Positions 22,894-35,590 of a stretch of DNA of 64,000 nt are shown here, one piece after another (the first letter of the stretch is position 1; every line of letters starts with the position of its first letter). The stretch covers positions 682,001 through 746,000 of the forward strand of contig JANTUC010000016.1 of the NCBI GenBank assembly GCA_026873275.1, given 5' to 3'. Both the position numbers and the translations under genes were made by a program. Under the pieces are notes generated by a model. The model did no database searches, was not told the DNA's origin, and saw nothing but the letters and a program-made list of their open reading frames with translations. The stretch comes from Pseudopithomyces maydicus (taxonomy: Eukaryota; Ascomycota; Dothideomycetes; Pleosporales; Didymosphaeriaceae).

Positions 22894-24018
22894 ATGTCTG
22901 CAGAGGAGTCCCAGCAGGCCGCCCAGGACCTCGGCCAGATCGGCGACCAGGTGCAGCGCCTGAGCATCCACGAGGACGCCGATGTGCAGCCCCGGACCGA
23001 GCAGGAGTACGCCGAGTCGCAGCTCACACTCCGTGCCATCGTGTCGTCCAAAGAGGCCGGCGTCATCATAGGCAAGGCAGGCAAGAATGTGGCCGATCTA
23101 CGCGATGAGACGGGCGTGCGCGCCGGCGTAAGCAAGGTGGTCCAGGGCGTGCACGACCGCGTGCTGTCCGTCACCGGCCCACTGTCCGGCATCTCCAAAG
23201 CATACGGCCTGGTCGCGAAAGGCCTCCTCGAAGGCGCACCTCAGATGGGTATGGGCGGTCTCCTCCGCAGCGATGGCACTCATCGTATGTGACTTGTTTC
23301 AACCAACCCCCGCGCCCGCCTCAGGCTAACTCGCGCAGCCATCCGCCTTCTCATCTCCCACAATCAGATGGGTACCATCATCGGACGCCAAGGTCTGAAG
23401 ATCAAGCAGATCCAGGATGCCTCCGGCGTACGCATGGTCGCCCAGAAGGAAATGCTCCCCCAGTCTACGGAGCGCATTGTCGAAGTCCAAGGGTCCCCGC
23501 AGGGTATCGAGAAAGCTATATGGGAAATCGGCAAGTGCTTGATCGACGACCACGAGCGCGGCTACGGCACTGTGCTCTACAATCCTGCTGTGAGGGTCCA
23601 GCCTGGCGTTGGTCCTCTTTCGAACGGCGCCACTGGAGGCGGGCGCTCGTACAATAGGACTGGCCACGGTGCAGACTTCAGCGACTCGCCTCCCTCCTAC
23701 AGCCGACGATCTGGATCTGACGCTGCCAGCCGCCCACCGCCGCCGACGCACAACGAGGATGGCGAAGAGATGCAGACGCAGAACATCAGCATCCCCTCCG
23801 ACATGGTTGGCTGCATCATTGGTCGCGGCGGCAGCAAGATCAGCGAGATCCGCAAGAGCTCCGGCGCGCGCATTTCGATCGCAAAGGCTCCTCATGACGA
23901 GACTGGCGAGCGCATGTTCACCATTACTGGCAGCGCGGGCGCCAACGAGAAAGCGCTGTACCTCTTGTACGAGAACCTGGAGGCCGAGAAGATGCGACGC
24001 AGCCAGGCCGCAGAATAG
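22894..24018 (+). CDS. Three-KH-domain RNA-binding protein (Rnc1/PBP2-like)
   Basis: Two exons (22894-23284 and 23339-24018) give about 356 residues. Three KH domains each carry the GxxG loop: VIIGKAGKNVADLR (KH1), TIIGRQGLKIKQIQ (KH2, starting right after the splice with HPIRLLISHNQMG) and CIIGRGGSKISEIR (KH3). A Gly/Ser/Pro-rich linker of about 60 residues separates KH2 from KH3. This spacing is that of poly(C)-binding/hnRNP K-type proteins, with fission yeast Rnc1 and budding yeast PBP2/HEK2 as relatives that bind mRNA and control its stability or localisation. The start is the first ATG after a long GC-rich leader. Confidence 0.93.
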
Positions 24019-24921
24019 ATACCGTGTATGACTGCATTGAACTGGACACGGACGCGATGGATGAGTGGGGAACACGCGTTGGCCGATTTCTTAGCACACG
24101 AGGGCCTCTGAATTCGTCGTCTCACCGTCGATTGGCATCTTAAAAGGACCCAAAAGCAGGGCTTTGCTTACTGTGTTTTTTTATGTCCCTTCTTCACCTA
24201 CTTTACCGATGGATACCAATGGCTGGGGCATTATTTTCTTTCTAATTCGAGCTTGAGTCCAGACTGAACGAGTCGATCAGTCACGATTTTGACGACTTAT
24301 GGATGATATCCGGGACTGCTGCCTGACATCTGTGTCGGGGCGGGTTTCCTTTGGTTGGTTGAAGCCGGCGCAGTGAAGAAGGTTGACTTCTGCAAAGGAA
24401 AGCCTCTCTATACTACTCTCCCTAAGACCTCCTACCTATATCTACGAGTAATTCTGAAAGCCTTCAACCAAATATCGTTATTGCCGCTGCAGTGAAGCAC
24501 GACACAGGACTCAAACGAGCATTTTGTATATAAGCCCAACACGCTGATTACAATCAACCTTCTATGCAGTAACCAAGATGTGTGTGGCCTTGGTGATGAG
24601 GATGAATATTCTGTGTTAACGGTGATGTAATCGGAACACAATTCCGATTTCCGAACGAGGCTGAATTAGGCCCGTGCGGGCCGCGGTTTAGTGTTGGAGC
24701 TTGATGCCACCTTTAACTTTTTGGTATTTCCGAAGGTAATATAAGCTGGAGATGCCCACTTTCAATGACGCGGGATCCTTCCATTGCATGTTTCTCCAAT
24801 CCTCTACCTGAAAGATTGACTCCGAATCCGAAATCAAGACACCGTTTCAATCGATTCACGCGAAGTACAGCTTCTCGGGCAACTACTATCACAGCGAGAT
24901 AGCTATCTGAAAGCAGCGACA
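24019..24921. other. Intergenic, no gene seen
   Basis: 3' flank of the KH gene and promoter of the HUT1-like gene. No supportable frame or RNA. Confidence 0.5.
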
Positions 24922-26219
24922 ATGGGTCGATCGAAGCAGGGCACACCCACAAAATCGCAGGATGGCAGTGCAAATAGCTCCGCACGCCGGCGACCGAGCG
25001 TTACAGAGAGGATAGAAAAGCGACTGGAAGAGGTAGCAGAGTCGGCGGCTAGGGACCCGGTGGAACAGAGGCAGAGTGGATTGCTGGCACTCGGGATTTG
25101 CGTGGGAGGCATCTACGCAAGCTTGTAAGCCGCGTTATCTCTACCTCGCACCAAGAACCTTCCTAATCTCTTTGTAGCTTGAGCTGGGCATATCTGCAAG
25201 AGCGCATCACAACAACAGTCTATGGTCCCGATAAATCCCGCTTCACATACTCCATTTTCCTCAACACCATCCAGTCCGCATTCGCGGCATGTACAGGTGC
25301 CATGTATCTCTTCGCGTCCTCTCCGCGCGATCCCAAAACTGGAGCTCGCAAAGTGCCACCCGTCTTCCCATCGAAGCAGATTCTCTTCCCCCTCTTCTTG
25401 ATCGCCGTCACGTCCAGTCTAGCCTCGCCCTTTGGCTATGCGAGTCTCAAGCACATCGACTACGTCACTTTCATCCTCGCCAAAAGCTGCAAACTCCTCC
25501 CTGTCATGTTCCTCCACATCACGCTCTTCGGGAAGCGCTATCCCTTCTACAAATACGCTGTGGTAGCGTGCGTCACCCTCGGTGTAGCCATGTTTACCCT
25601 GTACAACCCGTCCACGGCGAAGAAGGCCTCGAAGAAGGGCGTTTCTGCGGACGCGAGTAAACTCCTTGGATTGTTCCTTCTGGGCATCAACCTGCTGTTC
25701 GACGGTCTCACGAACACGGTGCAGGACCAGATTTTCAGCACGTTCAAAGGATTCACCGGCCCGCAGATGATGTGCGCGCAAAACCTCATGAGCACGTTGC
25801 TCACCACCTCGTATCTCTTCCTGGCTCCGTACATTGCAGCATCGCCCATTGGCTCGCTCATTGGCCTCACCCCTACCTCCGGGAACGAGCTCCAGGATGC
25901 CATTTCATTCGTAACGACATATCCGACCGTAGGATGGGACGTTCTCGCCTTCGCAGCGTGTGGAGCGATCGGTCAGGTGTTTATTTTCCACACGCTGGCT
26001 CATTTCAGCAGCCTGCTGCTTGTTACCGTGACGGTGACGCGTAAGATGCTTACGATGCTCATGAGTGTCGTGCTGTTTGGGCACCAGGTTACGGGGATGC
26101 AATGGGCGGGTGTGAGTCTTGTCTTTGGGGGTATCGGCGCGGAAGCGTGGTACCAGCGGGCAGAAAAGAAGGCGAAGATGGAGGCAAAGAAGAGAGAAGC
26201 GGCGGAAAAGAAGCAGTAG
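24922..26219 (+). CDS. HUT1: UDP-galactose transporter homologue (SLC35B1 family)
   Basis: Two exons (24922-25124 and 25178-26219) give about 414 residues. The N-terminus is hydrophilic, then eight to ten hydrophobic segments follow. Diagnostic stretches are SFLSWAYLQERITTTVYGPD, SSLASPFGYASLKHIDYVTF, LAKSCKLLPVMFLHITLFGK, LLFDGLTNTVQDQIFSTFKG and VTVTVTRKMLTMLMSVVLFG, all characteristic of the UAA transporter/HUT1 group. In yeasts HUT1 sits in the ER membrane, imports nucleotide sugar (UDP-galactose or UDP-glucose) and supports protein folding. The tail is Lys/Glu/Ala rich and ends in EKKQ, close to but not a strict dilysine ER-retrieval signal. The splice joins GIYAS to FLSWAY in phase. Confidence 0.93.
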
Positions 26220-28524
26220 AAAAGTGTTGGCCATGTTTTCTAAAACGATGATATTTTCTTTTACGCTCGATTTCACGGGGTCACTGTTGGGCTGATACGA
26301 CTGGTGCAGTTGACATAGAAATAGATCAAACCATTGTTCATACTTTTTTCCTCTTATGATAATTCCAATCTGATTTAGGATGTCATATTTTGGATAGCAG
26401 TCCCTTCTCGACGAAGGAGGCATGGTATTTCTACAATCTTTGCCTAGACAATTTTAGACGAGGCCGCTCATATAATTATTTATTTTCATGGTACCTAGAT
26501 TTTTTAACTTGGCCTGTGAGAGTTTCAACAGCGTGCGTTATGTTATTGGCGGCCAATGCTTGACGAAAGAGATTTGAAAAAAAGAAAACAAATTATTGTG
26601 AATTGGAAAGAGGTATATCATTTATATAACATAGTACGTAGGGTGACGCGATGCTGTTTGCGCCGCTTTTGGGAAGTAATAATGATATTTCCAAGTCTCA
26701 CAGATCATATGTGGGCGGCGGGGAGGGGAGGGGGAGGTTAAGGACGGAGCAGTGCGTCTTGGTGGACTTGGGAGTCATGGAACATTCCAAAGGCTACCGA
26801 CTCAATGAATTTTTTTATGACGAAAACAGAATGTCTTGGAAGACATCGGCGGCCCAGGAAGCATCCTCGTCCTGGATGGTAGCACTTCCATCGTAACGAT
26901 GTTCGATTATGTGCTTCATGACGGATTTGGCAAGGGTTTAATGCTGTCCATTCCGCCAGATCTTTTTCCATGCTGCCTTAGATTCAGTAAGGCTTGCATC
27001 GTTGGACAGCATATCGTCGTCTTCCTCGTACAGGTCCTCGACCTCAGACTCGGATTCCAAGCCGGATTCATCTTCGGCAGGAAACCCCATTCGAGGGTAC
27101 TGCACCGAGTGGTCGTCTTCGTCTTCCAGATCGCCCTCGTACAGGACGTTGCATATCGCAACGGTGAGGCCGTTAAGAGCTTGGGCAATACTCTTGAACT
27201 TGTCGGAATTGATCGGGAGGCGACGGGAAGCTATTTTAGAGATATTGGTTTGAAAGATAAAATAAAAAAAAGCTTGAGAATAGAGGAGAAAGAGGGAACG
27301 ATGGCTTGAGAAGAGTAACTTGAGAGAGGAGTGGTTTGAGGTGGGGTAGGGGTGAGATATGAGGGTAGGAGTGAGAGATGTGAGTGTAGGGGTGGATGTA
27401 TATGTAGGAAAAAGTAATCACCGCGATCGCACGCAGTTGGGATATAACGAAAGAACAAGGTTGAAGAGAAAGAAAAGGAGAGGAAGCAAAATTGCGGGGG
27501 CATATATTCTCGCTTCGCGTGCGAACGCGTCATAAGCAAGCACAAAGGGAAGGCACAACCCAGCGCGTCGAACAGCGCGTCTACCAATGAGACGAAAATA
27601 CATTCAGAAGAGGGATACTGAGCAATTTCTAGCTGTCAGTATGGTTTGCTTGGTCCAATCTATTGTACTACGATGCTGAACTGGATTTTTCTGGTTGGTC
27701 TTCAATTATCGTCGTAAGGACCTGTTGGCCCTTCCGCCTGGTATGAGTCCTCTGGCCCAGCAGGTCGGAGTAGATTTATATGGATTACAGGGTGTATCCT
27801 TGTAGCATCCGGTAGGTCAATTCATGCTCGCGAAAGGATACTACTGCGTCGATCATGTACGGTCCTGTGCTCTTCCTATCTAGCTTCCTTGTCCTCCACC
27901 GGACGCATCTAGAGGTAAGATAACAATAGCACTGTAATTCCTATATAAATACAGAACTAAACTGAACATGTTGTTGTTGTGTTTATTCGAAAAGGTAGTA
28001 GCTGAGTCTGGGCTGACTGGATGAAAATGGATGAAAGAACGCTGTCATCCCCTCTTATGACAATATAAAACCTGAACATAATAATAGAGTGGTGATTAGC
28101 AAGAAAACATGTTTGGCTGAAAAATAATGTTAATGAAGTCTACCTAAGATACAGGAAAAGACGGGTCTAATAAAATCTGCATGAAACACGAAAAAACCCT
28201 AGAATTCAACACGCATCAGCGAATTCTCAAAGCCCTAGTGGTATGCATTGAAATGTTCATCCGGCACCCACCTATAGCCCCATACTCATTATATACGGAC
28301 CCATCCACCTCCTCGGGCTCTTCTACATTGATTTCTGCATTGGCTCCACCGTAGCCTTATAACCCGTATAACACCGGAAGTTGGGTACGTGTCGGGCGAC
28401 CATTACAATGGCAGTATCACTGGCTACGGCAAGCTTGGGCGCGCTTCCATAAGAAAGAGGCTTCTTGTTCCGGTCCAACGCTTCCTCGCAATGTCTCTGA
28501 AGATCGAACAATCTCCAGCAATGG
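26220..28524. other. Gene-poor intergenic region
   Basis: Mostly without open frames, AT-rich in parts (26220-26650, 27600-28250), with a pyrimidine-rich stretch on the minus strand near 27240-27600. The only coding-like piece is the acidic frame at 26938-27230, listed separately. Confidence 0.5.
26938..27230 (-). CDS. Possible terminal exon encoding an acidic tail
   Basis: An open frame of about 97 codons without its own early ATG. It follows a plausible intron end (T-rich tract, then CTAAAATAG at 27231). The protein reads SRRLPINSDKFKSIAQALNG, then is strongly acidic (EGDLEDEDDH, LESESEVEDLYEEDDDM) and ends KAAWKKIWRNGQH before a stop. The acidic bias across in-frame codons looks more like coding than chance. 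I could not find a convincing upstream exon, so this may be a gene remnant. Confidence 0.3.
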
Positions 28525-29372
28525 CATTAGACTGTACTCAACAATCTCAATTACAGTTGAACCACGGCAAAACGCCCTACGAGCCTGGAACATCACATCT
28601 CTCTATGCTCTCTCCGTTTGGTTGAGGCAACATGGTTCTTGATTGTACTCATTCTTGCGGGCCTTCCAACGTTGCCAAGTATCTCTGGTTCCTCAGACAT
28701 TCCCTCTCCGGAATCAGCGGTAATAAATTGCACGTGTAGGCTGATATCTGTACCAGGGTTGGACCTCAAATCCATGCGGCTGTACTTGCCATTCCAAGAT
28801 GTTGGGTTCCCAATTCGGACTAGGCGAAAAAGACACACGTGCATCCACGTCACATGGCCGGTGCGGTCCTCCACCTCCATCTGCCTGTACTTCCTCTTTT
28901 CATCGCCGGCCCTAGATTCTGCCTAAACATCATCTATGATTGGACTCGGCAACATCGACCACAGCTACACTACGCCAACACACCCTATGATCTTGGGTCA
29001 TAACATCTCTCCATACTCTCCCAATTTGATTGAGAGAAAATGGCTCTTGACAGTACTCATTCACGCAAGACTCGATCATTTCTACGTATCTGTAGTCTAC
29101 TAGATATTTCTTCTCTTTATCTCGCCAGCCTTGAATCCTGCCTAAACACTATCTATGACTGGACTCGGCAACATCAATCACGGCTACACTGCGCCAAAAC
29201 ACCCTATGATCTTGGGTCATCACATCTCCCTATCGTCTCCCAATTTGATTGAGAGAAAATGGCTCTTGACAGTACTCATTCACGCACATCTCGATCGTTC
29301 CCAAGTATCTCTGGTCCTCCAGACATTTCTCTTTACTTCGTCAGCCCTATATACTGTCTACTGCCATCAATA
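28525..29372. repeat. ~220-bp tandem repeat, three copies, first interrupted
   Basis: Copies B (28921-29139) and C (29140-29372) are about 90% alike and share blocks such as TTTGATTGAGAGAAAATGGC and GACAGTACTCATTCACGCA. Copy A (about 28525-28920) is more diverged. It is split by about 176 bp of unrelated sequence (about 28711-28886) and resumes with CTTTTCATCGCC. No long coding frame is conserved across the copies, and no match to a known element is recognised. Confidence 0.8.
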
Positions 29373-29570
29373 ACTGAGTCGAGATGTTTGTTTGCTTTTG
29401 ATACTTTCCAGCAGCTACCCATCTTTCAAAAAGCAGAGGCTGGTCAGAATGCCACCAACACATACTGGTTCAATGCATCACCTTCAATCTTCAAATTACG
29501 TGCTGGTCAGAGAGTATTAATATATTACTGTACGCTCGATCTATACTATGCAAAACGCTAAGACTGACTT

Positions 29571-32450
29571 TTAGATCCACCTGACTTCTCTGACAACGTT
29601 GTCGTTATTGTACACGTTGGAGAAGTCGCTGTTCGAGCTCGCCATACTGGCTGCATAATGCAATCTGCCATTTTCGTGCTGGCCGTTCCTGGTAAGTGAA
29701 CGTTCGCGGCTCTGCTCCCGACTTTGACTCGCAAAATCGACGGCGCTGTGGCCAGTCATGAGGCCCCTCGCTGGCGTGCTCGCACCGGAGCCAGCAGCAT
29801 CAAGATCTTCCTGGTTATAGTACGGTTCGTAGTAAGGCTTCTCCGAGTAGATGTGATCTTGAATCTCGGGGGCGACAACCGTCCTATCGGTTTCCCGGGA
29901 AGAAAGTTTACGAGAAAGTTCGCCCGCTGGCAACTCGGCGACCTTGCGAATCGTGAGACTTCGGCCGAGACCACCACCAGCCTCTGCAGCGTAGGCTTCC
30001 TCTTCGAAGCGCACAACCACTTCGACCGCCTTGTCGTCCTCGACTACCCTAGGGTGTCTCCTTGCGAAGTACCGAGCGTATTTGTACAATGACCTGGAAT
30101 ATGTAAGCTGATGATCAAATGAGAAGCGCGGATGTGGTACTCACCAGTAGCAGCTCGCCACGTTGATGCCCGTCAGGACAATCTTGTACGGAAGATAGTA
30201 AACGTATACCGTGAACCAGCCGATGCGCTGGTTCTTTCGTCGCAGATGAACTTCGTTGAAGATGATGGTGTTAATGAGATACATGACAATAGTGGCCGCT
30301 AGCAAATAGCCGCAGAAACTAGGTCTGACATAAAAGGAAATGGGAAGAATGAATGGAGTCATGAGGTAGAGAAGAGTCTCGTACACCTGGTTCAAGTTAG
30401 TCGCAGCTTCAAGCATCCAGCAAGATCAGTACACACCTCTTGGAAAACGAAAATTTTGGCGCCAATTTCCCACCACCCAAGCTTCCAGCTGCCGAGAATA
30501 TACGCCATATTGAAATACATGCCGTTAACAAAGAAGAAGTTCCAACGCTTGAAGCGCTGGCTGAAAATGGTCATTTCACCGAAGCCGCCACGTGAGCCGC
30601 CCCCGGAGAAGAAAACTGCTGTCGGGGTCTCGGTTTCGACAAAGACTTGCGAGCACATGGTGATTCTGGATCCAAGCTTACGGGCAACGTGGCCGAAGAA
30701 CCAATCCTCGGAGACGCTGAAGCCGGGATGCTCGTGGAACGTTTGCATAAGGAGCTCGCGATCCCAGAGAGCGATGGCACCGTGGGGGAATGTAGCTGAG
30801 CCGATCTTTCCAGCAAACTCACGCTGGATACCACTGAGCTTGTATTCGAGATCCTGTGCCTGCTGGCAATAGTTGCCCACGGAGCCGTTGGGTCCCACAC
30901 TCTTGATGGTATATCCGAGACACTTGATGTTGCCCTTCAACCGATCGGTAACAACTGGAAAGTTCGGTGGCAATGCACAATCGTCGTCGATCAACAGAAC
31001 GTTCTTGAACGCTTTCGCTGCGTAACAGCCAACAAACTGGGCTACGATCTTCGAGCCGACAGGAGACCAGAGATGGTTGACACCGTACGGACGGCAGACC
31101 TCTTCCGTGTTGTCGAGCGGAGTGGGACTGTTGCCGTTTGCGAGTACGTAGATGTGCGATGGGGGGAAGATTTTAAGTGCTGCCTCGAGCGTAGCGCCGA
31201 TGAGGTTGGCCGATTTGTAGCAGGGAATCAGTAGTGCGGTGTCTTTGACGTTGTCCTGGATCTTGGTCTCGCTCGTCTCTTCTACAGGCTCGGGGTCTTT
31301 TTCGAAGAAAATAAGAAGAGGTGCGAATGCGTAGCTGCGATAGCGGTCAGCAAAAAAACAAAAAGTGGCATCAGACGCGAGCGACTTACAAAACGGCGAT
31401 TCCGAGAGTAATGCTAAAACCACCAGCGAAGACGAATTTGTTGGCGACGACCCAATACAGCCACCAGACAGCTCCGTTCCACAAGGGTATGCCGATGAGA
31501 ACGAAATAGATGAAACATAACAGGAGAACATAGATGCCCCACTCGAAGGCTATCATCGCCCACTTGCTCCTCTGCAGCTGCTCTCCGCGCAACTTTGCAT
31601 GCTCGAGCGTTTTCCGCATACTACTTTGTCGTGTCAGACCACTGGTGGTGACGGTGTTGTTCGTCAGCCTCTTCTGCAGAGCATTGGGAACAACAGTATC
31701 GACAATGGCCTCTAGAGTTCCTCTTCTTTGCCGCACATCCCGGGGCACGTAGGCCGCTGCCGGGGTGGTGTGCGCATTGCTGGGTTCATGACGGACATCT
31801 CCAAAGCTGCTCGTCGAGTTGTTTCTCGAGAGGAAGGGGTTGGCACTGTCGAGAGAAGAGCGACGCGACGCATCAACGTGCTTGTCAGTGAATGGGTTTG
31901 ACGTATGCCTCTTTGCAAAGTCGTGCGTGGCATGCTTCTCGATCGGCGGAAAAGAGCCCGAATCAGGTGATCCCGATTTTGGGGCGAGCTTGGGGCTAAC
32001 GGCTATCTGGTCGAAGTCGCCAGGCGTGAATGACAACCTCCAGCTTCGGCGTGTGTTGATTGGCTCTGGCTTCCTGATCTCACGAGTTTTCTCGTTGTTG
32101 GTCCTCAAAGGCCTCCTTGGACCGGACGGTGACGGCGCGCGTGAATGTGCTGGTGATGACCGTACGCTAGGTGCTGTGGATGATCGGTGCAAGAAGTTCG
32201 GCCGTTCTACGTGTCGATGTTGTGACACGGAAAGCTGCCTGAGGAGCGGGTTTTGTCGTACGCTCAGCTGTCTCTGAGGTTCCCAGTTTGGTCGTTCACC
32301 CTCATCACGCTTGGAGACGGTGGCGTTTACGGTTTGCAAGAGATGAGCCGGGATGACAACATCGAGACCGCCCAATGAGTTGCCAGAACCGGGTTGGGCA
32401 ATTGGAGCCTCGATGTTGATCCTGGGTGGTTGCCGGGGGTTGGGTGTCAT
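29571..32450 (-). CDS. Membrane GT2 polysaccharide synthase-like glycosyltransferase
   Basis: Four exons (31390-32450, 30437-31334, 30145-30386, 29571-30093) give about 907 residues. A Ser/Arg/Pro-rich N-terminus of about 290 residues precedes two TM segments (near IYVLLLCFIYFVLIGIPLW and FVFAGGFSITLG). The cytosolic GT2 domain begins DTALLIPCYKSANLIGATLE. It has the UDP-sugar motif LLIDDDCALP (about 470), the catalytic SEDWFFGH (about 563) and the processive-type QRFKRW (about 613). Several C-terminal TM helices follow, then a disordered acidic tail. This matches the fungal type-2 glycosyltransferases related to hyaluronan/chitin synthases; the wheat pathogen Zymoseptoria has such a GT2 needed for hyphal growth on solid surfaces. 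The sugar polymer made is unknown. Confidence 0.9.
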
Positions 32451-35400
32451 ATTGGGCAACGTCCAATTGAGGTAAAGGAATGTATGGCGGCGAAACTCCA
32501 ATCTAACAATCCGGAGCTGGCAGGGCTCCTATAAGGAATACCAGGCGCCCTCAGGGGAGCGATGCTGTAATGAATCGACCCCGTCTAGCCTGAGGGCCGC
32601 CCCTCGACGACATCTCCTAAGTCAGCCGCTACTACCGGCGCACGTCTTCCGGTCCTTACACTCCGCAAATTTCAATAGTTGGTTTTTCAGCTACAGTGCA
32701 GACTCATCACAAGATCGGAGCTAGCATTCCGTGGCGTCGCCGAATTCACATCATTCGGCTAGGTTAGGCAACCGACCCTTAACGTATACGCCCACTACGC
32801 TCTGCCCATGGGAGGGCAGCGCAGCGATCTGTCAGCCACCGTTGTCCTGGGACGGTTCTGGCCGCTCTGGCCACTTTGTTAAGGCTGGCTGAGCCTCACA
32901 AGTTACTTCGTTCCGGCATTTCTCTGGCGCTGCAACAGTGCCAAAGCCTAGTAAAATGACGATTCAGAGTGGGGGCTTCCAGATCACCGAGGATCTGTTC
33001 CAAGCTGATCCCTCCCGGGAGCACCGCCGGTGAGGTTCTTCGGTACTCAGAGTTAACGTCGTGTACATGTTCCTAGCCCTCGGGATTGACAATCCGTTCT
33101 TCGACGCCGTCTTTGCAGTTGCCAACTACGTACATCATAGCACACAGCAAGTTTCTTGCTTCTCCCAATGCAGGGTGAATAAACTTTAGGTAACTGTTTG
33201 CACCCACGGAGCCGGATGCAGCCACCAGCTAGAGTAGCTACAGCAGAGCCTCCACCGTCATTCTAGCTGATGCACGTTATTTGATTTGCAAAGTTGCAAT
33301 TTCGTCAAGCCACCGGAGCTGCCCCCGGGAGCGGACGGGAAAGGCGCACCTAGTCAGCAACTAAAATACGAGCCGTTGCCTCCGCGCAAAAATATTTGAA
33401 ACACGTTCAATAAAGTTCAGAGCATCAAACACCGGGTTCTTGGGAGTCGTGCTCGACCCGTGCATTCGCATTGGCCAGCATGTTGCGCTGCGTGGCTATA
33501 CAACACACGATGTGCAACGCAGGCTTCCGCATCACGCCCATCAAGCACCATCACGCGATTGGGACCACGGTGGCACGGTCTCTAATGCTATTCAGGTGCC
33601 GTTGTAAGTAGAAGAATCTGCATCTTAGCGCGAAGTGGTAGTAGCTTAGACTACCACGTTTCCGGGGTCCACTTCACTATTGTTTTTCCACCTGCTTTGG
33701 ACAGTAATTGTTATTCGGGATCATGCTACAAGTATTCATCGGGCTTCGACTTTCTCACATCCTCTCGCGGAGGCTTCAATTCAAAATAAACCTCGCAATG
33801 GCGCACTGAAGGGACATCTTTCTAGATGGCGTCCTTCCATCTCAACTCACACCACCGAATCCTTCTGGCCGACCGACCCATACTAGTACATTAGTTGAAT
33901 TTTCGCGTGGCAAGGGTGCGTCACAAGTTCTTATGGGCAAAAACTCCCTCGGCAGGCATTGCACCGTGTTCTCGCGAGCTTCCGACAGCATTCTTCCGCT
34001 CACCTCCAGCCCCCGTATCTGGCTCATTGGTCAGCCTCGATACCGACGAATCGGACACGATCATCGGGTCCACCCAGGTCTTTAATTGGCTGGCGGACCA
34101 GAGTGAGAAACTCGTACGGTGCAGTGAAGCGACCGTACGCCATATTAAGCTCGATGTCGTAGATTACCCGAATTGCCAACAGCCACGATGGCCCAGTTCC
34201 GTTAGAACGATGGGTTATGTCATAACGCAGGTCCCGACGGTGCTGTCCATGCAGGGTAGGGCCCTTCAACCGACGCAGGGGTAAAGCCATCGAAAATGGT
34301 TACCCAGAATATTTTAGGCCCCAAGACTGCTGATTTTCCAAATTTTGCTTGTCTAGCGTGCCGTAATCCTGACGTGGCAGACACGTTTTCTAGTACCATG
34401 TCCTGCATGTTGCTACCATGTTGTTGGAAGCTGGACAATCGCTTTCGCCGCACTGCAGTCGTTTCTTTTTTGTGTAGCGAGGCGGAGCACAGCTGGAAAG
34501 ACGCACCCGATGACCGGCCCGACTCTGGGGGAGCTTGTGGGGCCTGGTAGCTCGCAAATGCAATTTGCCCGAAAACGCCATCGTCGATGAAATAAACTTA
34601 ACGATCGGCTAGTGCAACCGCCACTGCCGTGAGGCGAAGCGTTCACGACGCCATCGTCGCCACAGGTAGCGACAATGTGGGCACGTACCGCTAGGCTTGG
34701 CCGAGGTGCTCAATGACATGGCATGACAAAATGCGAACCAGAGCATGACTTTGAATTTGTTATGTTGGACTCCAACATGGGCCCATACCCCTTCACACCA
34801 CTCGGACAAGGTTGTTCCTGATGCGTCAAATACTAGTGGCACGCCGTTGGAACCTAACGTCAATGTCCCCTCGACCCAGTTCTTCTCTTGAGTCGACAAA
34901 GTTCGCTATTGTTAGCAGCAACCCAAGAGCATGGTTCTGGACTCTGTCACGCATGATGAAGGGGGCCCCAGAAGTATGTACCCGCCATCACACGGATTTC
35001 TTCGCTTGTTTTGTTCGCTGGTCTCCGGTGACTTTGCAGTAGTCCTGGAGTTGCGGCGTCTTTGTCCCCAACATTGTTCAATGTCCTAGCCTTTCCAGAA
35101 CAACGAACACCAAAATCCCTCATTGTTCACGTCGGCCACGTAGCATGTTGTACCGCGTTGTGCACACTCTGATCAACGTTGTGAACGCCGACAGAGTCCC
35201 TGCATCTACGTATTTAAAGCCGCCATTCTTCCACTCCTGACCACCATCACCAAATCAAGAAAACGAAAATCACCTGTAGAGCCCTTGGGTGGGAGGGAGT
35301 CAACGCGCTCGAGAGTGGATTAGTGATCATCCATTCTGCGTTGCGGGGCAAGGGCCTGGGGAAAGAGGACTGGACGGAGGCAAGCCACGGCATCTAATCA

Positions 35401-35590
35401 ACTCTATGACGGCCTGGCGTGCCTTTCGGGTTGATCGTTGCGGAAACTTGCATGTAACGCATTGACTAACAAGTTGGACTCCAGTCCGCGTGTGTACTTA
35501 CCACGGCGGAAGCGCGGCAGTGTTTGCACGTCGCGTCTGAGGTGAGCCTAGGGCTCCCGATTCCGATCTACCTGGGATTGACATACGACA

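Noticed and set aside
32451..32501. Longer N-terminus of the GT2 glycosyltransferase starting at 32501
   Set aside because: The upstream codon is TTG, not ATG. The first ATG is at 32450.
33895..34899. Frames of 129 codons (plus) and 96 codons (minus) in the gene-free island
   Set aside because: Composition is unlike the neighbouring genes, and no motif or splice structure was found.
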